From Saprospiraceae bacterium (GTDB taxonomy: Bacteria; Bacteroidota; Bacteroidia; Chitinophagales; Saprospiraceae), in the NCBI GenBank assembly GCA_026983735.1, contig JALSTN010000231.1:1-41252 (forward strand): DNA of 41,252 bases. The letters run 5' to 3'. The notes under the pieces were generated by a model. It was not told the origin of the DNA, did no database searches, and was given only the letters and a program-made list of their open reading frames with translations. This document shows positions 28,731 through 38,739 of this stretch, piece after piece (within the stretch, counting starts at the first letter, position 1; the number at the start of each line of letters is the position of its first letter). The position numbers were made by a program, and so were the translations under genes.

Positions 28731-31205
28731 TTACAACTTTACAATTTGCTTAATAAACGAGGACTTGCCTGGCGTACGCAGCCTCAACCAGTAGAGTCCC
28801 GGAGACAAGTCTCCAAGCTGAATCGACCTAGAATTATTTCCCACACGACCGGATTTTAACACCTTGCCCTCCAAGTTAACAATTTCATACCAACCAATAA
28901 GACCAAAATTTGCAGCATCTCTCTCCAAAACGAATGTCAATCTATCTCTAACTGGATTGGGAAAAATGCGCAATACCCCCTCCTTATAAGGGCGCTTCAC
29001 ATTAACCGGAAATTGAGGAAAATCCGCCATCCAAGCTCCCCTTCCATGAGTAAAGGCAAAAAGCTTATTATCTGTTGCACGAATTTTAACTTGAAAAACT
29101 GCTACATTGGGAATAACACGGTTTCTTACCCAGTGTACCCCACCGTCCATGGTGGTATAAACACCATAATCGGTAGCAGCAGCCAACTCTTTAGGATTGA
29201 TTTGAGAAATCGCTATATCATTGACCGGCAGATAGGGGGGCAAGTCACCGGAAACATTAACCCATTGGGGTTGGTCACCCAGAATTCCTTCAATCCGCCA
29301 GACCCTGGGCTGTTTTGAAACAGTAGAAAAACAAACATATAGCGCATTAGAATCTACAGGGTCTAACACCATCCCCCTTATAAAAGCATTTTTAATCTCT
29401 TTGGGAGCTAAGGCATTCAACTCGGTTTTATTAATAAACTCCTTAGATACTCGATCGTAAGTATATCTTTTAAGCGCGATTTTACTACCTCCTATAATGA
29501 CATGCGCCGTTTGAGCTGCCTCTAAAAATACACCACAATAAGGCTGCTTAAAGCTTTCATCCACGGGTACCCAGGTCTTTCCTAAGTTCTCAGTAAACCA
29601 AATACTATTTCGCTTAAAAAAGAGTAACTGTTCAGAATATTTGCTATTTAGGTAAAATGGAGCAATAAAATAATTATTTCCTCCAAGTCCATCCTTAAAG
29701 TAATTCACAATAGAGAAAGACGATCGGCGCTTTTTATTATAACTGCGAGTAAGATAAATATTCCCATTCTGAGTCCCCCACAAAACCTTATTGGGATCAT
29801 CTTTTGCAACAGCACAAAACGTCCCATCTGCACCATATATTTTGTTGAACACCCTAGAGTTATCAGTTCCAGCAGTAGTGCCATTGTCCTGTGCTCCACC
29901 AATTACCTTATTGGAGTCCGGAAAATAATCTCCGGCATAATACTGGGTAACATTGTATGAATTTTTAAGATTCCCGACAAACTTCATCTTCTTGTTTTCA
30001 AATCTGTATTCATCTATCCCACCGTCTGAAGTCATGATCATATGGTCCGGATCATGAGGATCAAAATAAGCTAAATGACGGTCTGAATGACTTCCTCTCA
30101 TACGGAACCAACTAAACCCACCCAGATAGGACACCGCCATCTGTACATTGCCAAATACGACAATATTAGGCTCCTCCGGATGCACCTGCAACACCAAGTT
30201 ATACCAGGATTGACTAGTGTAAACATCAGGGTTCGCTCTTTTCAGCCAGGTATCACCCCCATCTTTAGAACGAATGATAGCCAATAGAGATTGATCAGAA
30301 GCCTTAGCAAACGCTGCATACATCACCTCGGGGTTTGAGGGGCTTATTGCCATCTCAATTCGTCGGTATGCCGCACCTAAATTGGGCAATTTCAACCTTT
30401 CCCAATGGGTCAAATCAGACTCTTTTCCACGGTATATTCCGCGCCCAATTACAGCCAAAAATACCGTTCCATCTTTCAAAATCTCGATATCGGGACATTC
30501 TTCAAAATAAAACTGCTCGAAGGACTCCCCCCCATCCTTTGAGACATATGCCCCTTTTCTGGAAGTCACATAAATAGTCTGTGCATCACTAGGCGAACAA
30601 ACCACTCTCCAAGTAGCAAATAAACCATTTTGCCGGGAGCCCGGCAATAGTTGAAAACTTTTACCCCTGTCTTCACTTTTAAAAACGCCTACTCCGCTAA
30701 TATTTGCCGAATTTCCAGCTACTTCTCCGGTACTGTAGTATATTATGTCGGGATTGAACGGATTCTGGGCGATATACGTCACAGACATATTCTCTTCGTG
30801 ATCAGACTGTGGACTCCAACTCTTACCTGCATCCCAACTCTCCCATAATCCACCTGAAACGCTCCCTGCAAAATGGTGATTGGGGTCCATCGCATCTATT
30901 AGATAAGCCCTGGTCCTTCCACTAATATTGGAGGGACCTAACTCCACTTCATGCTCCAGCTGCTGTTCTCCCCTGAACTCCAACTGGCGTGCTTTATCCA
31001 TTTTTCGGTAATACAATGAGAGATTGGCCGGTGTCGATGCTTCTTCCCTGTACTTAAATATCGCCAAATCTGAACTCCAGCCAGGTGCCTGCTTTAAACC
31101 TGTAGAAAAAATGCATTGTTCTTCCGTGGTATAACTTTTATCATACGTAATGCAAAAAGAAAGGACTACCAATGCAGCCAATAATATTAAGCGCTTCTTT
31201 TTCAT
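28731..31205 (-). CDS. tandem paralog of 26251..28728: Asp-box beta-propeller with T9SS type A sorting domain
   Basis: shares 'EVELGPSNISGRTRAYLIDAMDPNHHFAGSVSGGLWE', 'VIGGAQDNGTTAGT', 'FTHGRGAWMADF'; C-term 'LRIFPNPVRDRLTFVL...GLYWLRLRTPGKSSFIKQIVKL'. Confidence 0.88.
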   Translation of the reverse strand: MKKKRLILLAALVVLSFCITYDKSYTTEEQCIFSTGLKQAPGWSSDLAIFKYREEASTPANLSLYYRKMDKARQLEFRGEQQLEHEVELGPSNISGRTRAYLIDAMDPNHHFAGSVSGGLWESWDAGKSWSPQSDHEENMSVTYIAQNPFNPDIIYYSTGEVAGNSANISGVGVFKSEDRGKSFQLLPGSRQNGLFATWRVVCSPSDAQTIYVTSRKGAYVSKDGGESFEQFYFEECPDIEILKDGTVFLAVIGRGIYRGKESDLTHWERLKLPNLGAAYRRIEMAISPSNPEVMYAAFAKASDQSLLAIIRSKDGGDTWLKRANPDVYTSQSWYNLVLQVHPEEPNIVVFGNVQMAVSYLGGFSWFRMRGSHSDRHLAYFDPHDPDHMIMTSDGGIDEYRFENKKMKFVGNLKNSYNVTQYYAGDYFPDSNKVIGGAQDNGTTAGTDNSRVFNKIYGADGTFCAVAKDDPNKVLWGTQNGNIYLTRSYNKKRRSSFSIVNYFKDGLGGNNYFIAPFYLNSKYSEQLLFFKRNSIWFTENLGKTWVPVDESFKQPYCGVFLEAAQTAHVIIGGSKIALKRYTYDRVSKEFINKTELNALAPKEIKNAFIRGMVLDPVDSNALYVCFSTVSKQPRVWRIEGILGDQPQWVNVSGDLPPYLPVNDIAISQINPKELAAATDYGVYTTMDGGVHWVRNRVIPNVAVFQVKIRATDNKLFAFTHGRGAWMADFPQFPVNVKRPYKEGVLRIFPNPVRDRLTFVLERDAANFGLIGWYEIVNLEGKVLKSGRVGNNSRSIQLGDLSPGLYWLRLRTPGKSSFIKQIVKL

Positions 31206-31440
31206 TTTAAGTGGTTTTATTCGAAATAAAGCTGTATTAAATTTTACCTTGTTTTACCTTATTAACAATGAACATCTAATCTTAATTGTACGATTCCTCA
31301 TGTATGTTCGTCTTCAATACAGTCATGGACCGAAGCGAAATTCTTAAATTCAAATCTTTCTAAATCAAAGCCCCAAACAAACAAGAGTAAGTGGGCCATA
31401 CCCTCAAAGAATATTCCAACAAGAGCTCCATTGCACCTCT

Positions 31441-31929
31441 CTAAGCCAAAGCTACACTTGCCGACTTACCTAGATGGACTTCGATGTGATCTTGAACAGT
31501 AGTAGCTAAAGATAACCCAACGAAATCGACATGAACCGGAAATGATTTGTGCATCCGGTCCACCAAAACGGCCATTTGCACCTTTGCCGGAATAATCTCC
31601 AATAAGGGCTTCACCGCATAGAATAACGTCCGACCTGTGTTGGCAACATCATCTACCACAATTAGACTTTTCCCTTTCAAGCTATTGATCTCATTATCGA
31701 TAACTATTGGATCTACGTTGGGTTTGGCAGGATTAAGTCTAATTCTTGACAAACTCGACTTACCGGGCAACACCTCCTCCAATGAAGCCTGTAACAATTT
31801 AGCAAATCTCCACCCGTTATTGTTAATCCCCAATAACACAATCTCACGTGCGTCGTAGTTTTGCTCCGCAATCTCATAAGCCAATCGAACGATCTTTTGC
31901 TTTATCGCATCATTTTTTAGTATAACCAT
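31441..31929 (-). CDS. phosphoribosyltransferase, PyrR-like
   Basis: 'IVLLGINNNGWRFAKLL', PRPP loop 'LIVVDDVANTGRTLFYAVKPLL', 'VQMAVLVDRMHKSFPVHVDFVGLSLATTVQDHIEVHL'; start at MVILKND. Confidence 0.82.
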   Translation of the reverse strand: MVILKNDAIKQKIVRLAYEIAEQNYDAREIVLLGINNNGWRFAKLLQASLEEVLPGKSSLSRIRLNPAKPNVDPIVIDNEINSLKGKSLIVVDDVANTGRTLFYAVKPLLEIIPAKVQMAVLVDRMHKSFPVHVDFVGLSLATTVQDHIEVHLGKSASVALA

Positions 31930-32048
31930 AACCTCTGTTTCTAAATATATCCTTATTCTTGTGCATACAAATGGTACCTTAAATAGATGACTACAACCTA
32001 TTTTGATACCATATCTATCGTAAAAATACAAGAATCTAAAGAAATCAA

Positions 32049-33368
32049 ATGATGTTGGAACGTATATTTTTTATAATTGTCACGTTAATTACCATTTATC
32101 TGGCATTCAAGTACTACAAAAAAGTTTTTTTAGCGATAAATCTGGGCAAAGGAGCCTTTCCTTCAGACCACAAGAAAGCACGTCGATTACAGATGCTGCG
32201 TATAGCCTTTGGGCAAAAGAAAATGTTCAAACGCTGGATTCCGGGAGTTTTACATTTTTTCATCTACACGGCTTTTCTATTCACCCAAATTGAACTTTTG
32301 GAAATGATCATCGATGGTGTAGCCGGCACGCATCGCATCCTGCGTCAATTGCTAGGCCCGATATATCTATTGGTCGTCGGAAGTATAGAAGTACTATCCG
32401 TCTTAGCGCTGATCGGGACGTCTATTTTCCTTATCCGCAGAAATATTCTGAATCTGTCGAGATTCCACAAACCGGAGATGAAAGGTTGGCCATTTCGAGA
32501 TGCCAACCTTATTTTGCTGGGAGAAATATTACTCATCAGCGGACTCTTCATGATGAATGGCTCTGAGGTGATATTAGATGCAGAAGCCCCATTTTTTCCA
32601 TTTAGCACTTATTTTGGCCCCATTTGCTTCGCTGGCTTGTCCGACGGCACATTGCATATTCTTCATTCCGCGGGGTGGTGGTTGCATATGTTGGTCGTAT
32701 ATGGATTTATTCTTTATCTACCTTTTTCAAAGCATCTACATATCCTTTTTGCCTTCCCCAATACCTACTATGCTCCGTTGGCCCCTGCCTCTGAGATGGA
32801 GAATATGCCCGAAATAGCCGATGAAGTCAAGAGTATGCTCGGCCTCATCGAAGATTCGGGGGAGATGAGTGAAGATATACCCGAATTTGGGGTAAAAGAT
32901 ATTTTCGATCTTCCCAAAACCACGCTCCTCGCAGCCTACACCTGCACGGAGTGTGGGCGATGCACCGACCAATGTCCGGCCAATATCACAGGCAAAAAGC
33001 TGTCCCCTCGCAAGATAATGATGGACATTAGAGATCGAGCAGATCAGGTAGCCACCAACATCCTCCATGGCCAATATCTACATGACCAAGAGGAAAGTAA
33101 ACCCCTTTCTCAGAGGTATGATGATGGCAAGTCTCTTCACGATTTCATATCAGCAGAAGAGATTTTTGCCTGTACGACTTGTATGGCTTGCGTAGAAGCT
33201 TGCCCTGTGCTTATCCGCCCGCTGCAACCCATATTGGAATTGCGCAGATATCACATCCTGACCCTTGCCGCTGGACCCAACGATTGGCTCCCCATGTTTA
33301 CAAGCTTGGAAAATAATGGCGCCGTCTGGCAAATGTCAGAGAGCAGATTGGCCTGGACACAAGACTAA
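32049..33368 (+). CDS. membrane-anchored 4Fe-4S ferredoxin/heterodisulfide-reductase-type protein
   Basis: N-terminal NarI-like TM region, then 'CTECGRCTDQCPANITGKKLSPRKIMMDIR' and 'CTTCMACVEACPVLIRPLQPILELRRYH'. Confidence 0.85.
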   Translation: MMLERIFFIIVTLITIYLAFKYYKKVFLAINLGKGAFPSDHKKARRLQMLRIAFGQKKMFKRWIPGVLHFFIYTAFLFTQIELLEMIIDGVAGTHRILRQLLGPIYLLVVGSIEVLSVLALIGTSIFLIRRNILNLSRFHKPEMKGWPFRDANLILLGEILLISGLFMMNGSEVILDAEAPFFPFSTYFGPICFAGLSDGTLHILHSAGWWLHMLVVYGFILYLPFSKHLHILFAFPNTYYAPLAPASEMENMPEIADEVKSMLGLIEDSGEMSEDIPEFGVKDIFDLPKTTLLAAYTCTECGRCTDQCPANITGKKLSPRKIMMDIRDRADQVATNILHGQYLHDQEESKPLSQRYDDGKSLHDFISAEEIFACTTCMACVEACPVLIRPLQPILELRRYHILTLAAGPNDWLPMFTSLENNGAVWQMSESRLAWTQD

Positions 33369-33530
33369 CTCATCTGCCCTAGTTTACCCCCAGGCATTTT
33401 CACTGACGAGAGAAACTGACAGTCTAAATAATAAATATTTTATACTGCTTTTAAATGGTTTAAAACTATTTTATATTGCTTATTATTAATTTACTAATAT
33501 ATATTTCTGAATAATAGCTATTATATCCTT

Positions 33531-33541
33531 ATATGAAATGG
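33531..33541 (+). repeat. RTATGAAATGG motif copy (intergenic)
   Basis: atatgaaatgg. Confidence 0.85.
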
Positions 33542-33718
33542 CACCCCAATGACATTACCTTACATATTTCTGTTGTTTTTTACAACCTTCAGGCAACGAA
33601 ATCACATCTCAAATAGTCTATACGCTGTGGATACTATTTCCAAAACGAAAATCCATTATTACTAAACTCAACTGATTTTTTACTCCTTCAATAATCAATT
33701 ATCCAAAACTTTATAGAT

Positions 33719-35638
33719 ATGAAGAATTTCTTTACTTTTTTATTTATGCTTTTTTCTCTTAGCTATATCTCCGCTCAGTGCCTACCCGCTCCTCAACTCG
33801 ATTGTGACGCAAATAATATCCTTTGCAGTGCAAAAGAATTAGAAGGCATGAGTTGTTCCACTTTAAATTATAGCAACCCCACGGGTCCCTCTCCATTATG
33901 CTCTGGTGCAGGAAGCTCTGAAAATACACAATGGTGGGCCTTTTGGGCTGGCAGTGAACCCATCACCATTCAAATATCCGTCGATGTCGCTAACTCTTCC
34001 AACGGAAAGGGAATCGAAGCCGGCCTTGTCTCTTATTGTGAATACAATATTGACTGCAGTGATAATCCGACAGCTACTAGCATTACGCTTCATGCGACTC
34101 CCAATAAACAATGCAAAGTTTATTATTTATGGGTGGATGGTGTTGATGGTAATGTTTGCAACTTTACAATCACCTCTGTTACGGCTCAAAGTGGGAAACT
34201 TCCTTCTCCCATTAAATTTGAAATTTATGAGGAAAATGAATGCGATGTAATCGTTTGCAATGATCTTGAAATAACAGGTTGTTATGGAGGGCACGTAAAT
34301 ACACAATGGACTGAAAATGGCCACCCGCTAAAAGAACCAGTTTACGAATTTTGTAATACCATTAAAAGACCGATTGCCGGAGAAATTAAAGAGGTATGCT
34401 TTACCATCTCTCTAGATGGCCCGGATGCCACCCCTTGCGATGAATTTACCTCCTGTGTCAACATACTAGGACACCCCGGTTCGATTGTCCATGAAGGAAA
34501 TATCTATGCTTGCTGGGAAGATCATCTTGGGAAGGGCTATTTATGGCGTGACTCATTGATTTATGACGATTGCATAGATCCTCCTTGTACGGTCTACAGA
34601 AATGAGAATAACGGTTGCGTTAAAAAGTACATCGCAAATATCAAATTAAAAGGAGCGCCCTCCTCCCCGACGGTCAATCGTTTCCTTTGTTCACCGGACA
34701 TGCTGCCGATCCTAACGGAAGATTCTAAGGACATCACTTCTTCCGTATGTGATAGAGAAGTTAGCTTCCAAGACGCCCTTACACAATGTGATACTACCTA
34801 TTACATCAATGTGGAAGTATTTGATCCGTCCGTAGCTATTGATTTTAATTGCGCCGGGTGTTCGGACACCAACTTCATTCAAGCCAAAGTCAACTATGAC
34901 CCGGAATGTAATTTGGGTACAACCAATTGGGGATATACTTGGTTAAATCAAGATCAGGACACCCTTGGCACAGGTAATATGTTACCCATTGACCCTAGTC
35001 ATGCAGACAGTATATCATTGCATCTCAACGTAATCCATAAAGACTTAGCGACGGGTAAAACGACATCTTGTTCAGTTTCCAACCCCAAGTGGAATTTCAA
35101 TTTTACACCACTTACTATTAAGGGTGACAGTGCGATTTGCTCGGGAGATACGGTCTTATTCACCTTACCTGCGATCTATCATAGCTGTGATTGGGCCTGG
35201 TCATTGGAAGGGCTCAATGGTAACTTGAGCACGAAGCCATTCAATGCTTCTGATTCTGTAGTGGTTATCTGGGGAGATGTCGCCAATCAAACCGGTAAGA
35301 TCTGTATTCAACACGATATAGCGGGATGTTCCAACCCACAAAAAACCTGTTTTGAATTGGTCGGGTGTATATCTACTGCTACCAACTTACCTAATCCCCA
35401 AGCTTGGTCTGCACACCCCAATCCAGCAGGCGATTACTTGTATATAGAAGGGGTAAATCCTATGAAGACTACGGTCCGCCTATTTGACATGAATAATAAG
35501 CACATTGATGTTTCCATGGAAAAATACAAGGAGAATACCCTCCAAATGGATGTCCATGCACTTACTTCCGGAGCCTATTTGCTCCTTATTCAAGAAGGCA
35601 AAGAGACGGCCATTATCAAAACCATCATCCGTCATTAG
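33719..35638 (+). CDS. secreted protein with T9SS type A sorting domain
   Basis: signal peptide MKNFFTFLFMLFSLSYISAQ; C-term 'AWSAHPNPAGDYLYIEG...VRLFDMNNKHI...LTSGAYLLLIQEGKETAIIKTIIRH'. Confidence 0.85.
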   Translation: MKNFFTFLFMLFSLSYISAQCLPAPQLDCDANNILCSAKELEGMSCSTLNYSNPTGPSPLCSGAGSSENTQWWAFWAGSEPITIQISVDVANSSNGKGIEAGLVSYCEYNIDCSDNPTATSITLHATPNKQCKVYYLWVDGVDGNVCNFTITSVTAQSGKLPSPIKFEIYEENECDVIVCNDLEITGCYGGHVNTQWTENGHPLKEPVYEFCNTIKRPIAGEIKEVCFTISLDGPDATPCDEFTSCVNILGHPGSIVHEGNIYACWEDHLGKGYLWRDSLIYDDCIDPPCTVYRNENNGCVKKYIANIKLKGAPSSPTVNRFLCSPDMLPILTEDSKDITSSVCDREVSFQDALTQCDTTYYINVEVFDPSVAIDFNCAGCSDTNFIQAKVNYDPECNLGTTNWGYTWLNQDQDTLGTGNMLPIDPSHADSISLHLNVIHKDLATGKTTSCSVSNPKWNFNFTPLTIKGDSAICSGDTVLFTLPAIYHSCDWAWSLEGLNGNLSTKPFNASDSVVVIWGDVANQTGKICIQHDIAGCSNPQKTCFELVGCISTATNLPNPQAWSAHPNPAGDYLYIEGVNPMKTTVRLFDMNNKHIDVSMEKYKENTLQMDVHALTSGAYLLLIQEGKETAIIKTIIRH

Positions 35639-35680
35639 GCGGAGGATATGGACAAAACGAAAAATATAGAATTGAGTTTT

Positions 35681-35719
35681 GGGGCTTCATCTTACAAGAA
35701 GATGGAGTCCCGTTTTTTT
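35681..35719 (+). terminator. rho-independent terminator
   Basis: GGGGCTTCATCTT-acaag-AAGATGGAGTCCC (two wobble pairs) followed by GTTTTTTTA, 42 nt after the 33719..35638 stop. Confidence 0.8.
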
Positions 35720-35745
35720 ATACACTCATACGCACCCGGCACTAT

Positions 35746-36885
35746 TTAATCATTGAGGGGAATCTTCTCAACGATTTCGACCCCATATCCATCCAGCCCT
35801 ATGGGGCGAGTTATATTATTGGTCAGCAATCTTATCTTATTAATACCGAGGTCTCTTATAATCTGAGCACCCACTCCAATGTCTCTTTCCTTTTGACTTT
35901 GGGAGGGATTAGGGGAAGTGGTTTTAGGTCTTTGCTCTCGTTTCACTACAGATTCCAATTGGGTGAGAAAGTCTACTGAACAGTCTTTGTCCGAATGTCT
36001 CATTATAACCAATGCCCCATGTCCTTCAGATTCTATCCTCTGTAGGGACTTACGGATATTCTCCATATCTTCACTGCACATGGCACTCAGAATATCCATA
36101 GAAGTGGGGGAAGACTGCACTCTAACCAAGGTGGGTTCTCCCGGTTTAAATGGACCTTTGGTGATAGCAAGGTGAATATCCGCAGTGGTAGTTTGCTCAT
36201 AAGCGACGACATCAAAATTACCAAACTTCATCTTCCATGGATGTTCGAATATTTTTTCGATGATGCGTTCCTTCTGCATCCGGTAAGCGACTAAATCCTT
36301 AATAGAAATAATCTTGAGATGAAGGGCCTGTGCCAATTTATAAAGCTGAGGTAGCCGAGCCATCGTGCCATCATCATTTAGAATCTCGACCAGAACTCCG
36401 GCAGGCATAAAACCAGCCATTTTAGCAAGATCTATCGCAGCCTCCGTATGTCCGGTTCGTCTCAACACTCCACCCGGTTTGGCGATAAGTGGAAAGATAT
36501 GACCCGGTCGAGCCAGATCTTCAGGTACTGTATTGGGATCCACTAACGCCTTAATTGCTGTCGCTCTATCGTAGGCTGAAATACCCGTCGTACAGCCCTT
36601 GCCTAAATAGTCAATAGAAATAGTAAATGCCGTCTCATGAAAGGAATTATTCCTCGAAACCATCATATCCAGCTCTAACTCCAATGCTCGTTGCTCCTCG
36701 ATAGGAGCACAAATCAAGCCCCTTCCTTCCTTAGACATAAAATTAATAATTTCCGGAGTTATCGTTTCCGCTGCGCAAATAAAGTCTCCTTCATTTTCTC
36801 GGTCTTCGTCATCCACTACGATAATGACCTTCCCTTCTCTTATATCAGCTATCGCTTCGGGAATGGTATTGAGCTTCATCTCCAT
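35746..36885 (-). CDS. ribBA: 3,4-dihydroxy-2-butanone-4-phosphate synthase with (degenerate) GTP cyclohydrolase II domain
   Basis: 'IADIREGKVIIVVDDEDRENEGDFICAAE', 'GRGLICAPI', 'RPGHIFPLIAKPGGVLRRTGHTEAAIDLAKMAG'; C-terminal 'LRLLTNN'-like GCH2 fold without the Cys triad; start at MEMKLNTI. Confidence 0.9.
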   Translation of the reverse strand: MEMKLNTIPEAIADIREGKVIIVVDDEDRENEGDFICAAETITPEIINFMSKEGRGLICAPIEEQRALELELDMMVSRNNSFHETAFTISIDYLGKGCTTGISAYDRATAIKALVDPNTVPEDLARPGHIFPLIAKPGGVLRRTGHTEAAIDLAKMAGFMPAGVLVEILNDDGTMARLPQLYKLAQALHLKIISIKDLVAYRMQKERIIEKIFEHPWKMKFGNFDVVAYEQTTTADIHLAITKGPFKPGEPTLVRVQSSPTSMDILSAMCSEDMENIRKSLQRIESEGHGALVIMRHSDKDCSVDFLTQLESVVKREQRPKTTSPNPSQSQKERDIGVGAQIIRDLGINKIRLLTNNITRPIGLDGYGVEIVEKIPLND

Positions 36886-38092
36886 ACTCTGCTTTTCTTT
36901 TAGGTGGTTGCCAAACATTTGTCTTTATTCCTTTTAAGTATTCAATAAACCCCTCTAATAGGGCAATGTTCATCATAATAAAATATCGAATCAATCTAAA
37001 GTACTTCAGATGAATATGCCTCTTTGACAACCCTATATCCGCAAGAGACACGCCCAATGTGCCCAATAAAGCTATCCACCAGATAATTGAGTAATATCCT
37101 CCTTTTTTCAAGGCCAATACACTCAAAGAAAGAACACCTATTAGCATAATTAATGGCCCCATCCAGCGCAACACTTTATGTGAAAAAAACACAAACGCCC
37201 GCCACAAAGGAGGTTGCACCAACATAGAGCTAAATTGTGTCAAATTCTGAAAATTGCCAGATGAAATACGCCGTTTTCTTCGATATTCTTCCATGATATC
37301 ATGCGGAATCGCTTCATATACCTTGGCGTCCAAGTCACTAATTAATTTGCCCCCTCTTTTTAAAGCCTGCATCGCAACATAGAAATCATCTACTCTAAAA
37401 GTATCCGGGACAGGAGTAAAATAATCACTCCTCAATGCAAAACATCCGCCAAATGGCCCCATCATCACACCGCCCAATAACCCTTCCCTATGTTTTATGA
37501 GTACTTCCCTAGAAATATATTGCTCCTCGGAAGCACTTATATCCTTATGGCTACTCCCCAAATTAATCATATGGGTATCAACCAAAGCCACCTTTTCATC
37601 TCTAAAATGACGAACCAATGTTCGAACAACTTCCGGATCCAACATCACGCTGGCATCTGTCAATAGAAAAATATGTTTCGGTCCGGCAGGCTGCTTTGAA
37701 ACTGCCTCACTTACCAATTGATTAATGATTTTTACTTTGCCATGCCGTTTTTCAAAAACCTTAAAATGTACATATTCCTTACCTTGCCCCCATTGCGATA
37801 CAATCGAGTTGGTCCGGTCGTCTGAAGCATCTGATCCGATATAAATCCTCCATTTATCTATAGGATAATCCACCTTATCCAAGCTATCCAATTTTTCTTT
37901 TATGATGGCCTCTTCATTATAGACCGCCATCAATACCGTAACCTTTGGCCATTGTTTCATCTCCTCCTTAGCAGGTACAGCTAGAGATTTCCCCCTAGAC
38001 AAAACCTTCATCATCCATGGAAATAGTAGATAGGTGTGCACGATAGCTCCTACACTTATAACCAATACCCATACCGCCAAAACTGAAATCAT
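36845..38092 (-). CDS. family 2 glycosyltransferase, membrane-associated
   Basis: 'KVTVLMAVYNEEAIIKEKLDSL', 'YIGSDASDDRT', 'FLLTDASVMLDPEVV', 'YRRKRRISSGNFQNL', C-terminal TMs; 3' end overlaps ribBA start. Confidence 0.88.
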   Translation of the reverse strand: MISVLAVWVLVISVGAIVHTYLLFPWMMKVLSRGKSLAVPAKEEMKQWPKVTVLMAVYNEEAIIKEKLDSLDKVDYPIDKWRIYIGSDASDDRTNSIVSQWGQGKEYVHFKVFEKRHGKVKIINQLVSEAVSKQPAGPKHIFLLTDASVMLDPEVVRTLVRHFRDEKVALVDTHMINLGSSHKDISASEEQYISREVLIKHREGLLGGVMMGPFGGCFALRSDYFTPVPDTFRVDDFYVAMQALKRGGKLISDLDAKVYEAIPHDIMEEYRRKRRISSGNFQNLTQFSSMLVQPPLWRAFVFFSHKVLRWMGPLIMLIGVLSLSVLALKKGGYYSIIWWIALLGTLGVSLADIGLSKRHIHLKYFRLIRYFIMMNIALLEGFIEYLKGIKTNVWQPPKRKAEYGDEAQYHSRSDS

Positions 38093-38098
38093 TCCCTT

Positions 38099-38719
38099 TT
38101 ACTTAGTTTCCTCTACCCTACCCTTCTCCATCAAATGTCGGATAAAGGTATAAACTTTCTCTGTGGGTAGTCCCATAACATTCGTATAACTACCTTCGAT
38201 ATGTGCGATTTTGCACATCCCGATCCATTCTTGTATCGCATATGCACCGGCCTTGTCCATCGGACGGTAATGCTCGATGTAATACAAGACCTCATCATGA
38301 AGCATCTCCCGAAACAATACCGTCGTACTTGAAGCAAAACTATACGTCTTGCCCTTATAAATCAGGCTAACTGCCGTAATCACTTCGTGTTTTTTTCCCG
38401 ACAGTCTGGCCAGCATTCGGTAGGCATCCTTCTCATTTGCCGGCTTTCCCATTATCCTTCCATCAAGCACCACTATAGTGTCCGCCGCCAATATCATCTT
38501 ATCCGGCCTACCCAACTCCTCATAAACGGCCCGCGCCTTGGCTTTGGCTATCTTTAGAGCTACCCCCCGAGCGGGTCCCTCGCTTAACTCCAATTCCGGT
38601 TTATTTGCCGGATACTGAACATATTTAAACCCCATATCGGACAACAGTTGGGCTCTCCTCGGAGAGGCAGATGCTAAGACGATCTCCTCAGATTTCCAAT
38701 CACTCATATTTACCATCAA
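38099..38719 (-). CDS. maf: Maf-like nucleoside triphosphate pyrophosphatase
   Basis: 'EEIVLASASPRRAQLLSDMGFKY', 'ILAADTIVVLDGRIMGKPANEKDAYRMLARLSGKKHEVITAV', 'GAYAIQEWIG...GSYTNVMGLPTEKV'. Confidence 0.93.
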   Translation of the reverse strand: MMVNMSDWKSEEIVLASASPRRAQLLSDMGFKYVQYPANKPELELSEGPARGVALKIAKAKARAVYEELGRPDKMILAADTIVVLDGRIMGKPANEKDAYRMLARLSGKKHEVITAVSLIYKGKTYSFASSTTVLFREMLHDEVLYYIEHYRPMDKAGAYAIQEWIGMCKIAHIEGSYTNVMGLPTEKVYTFIRHLMEKGRVEETK

Positions 38720-38739
38720 TTTATTAGAAATTTTTTCAG

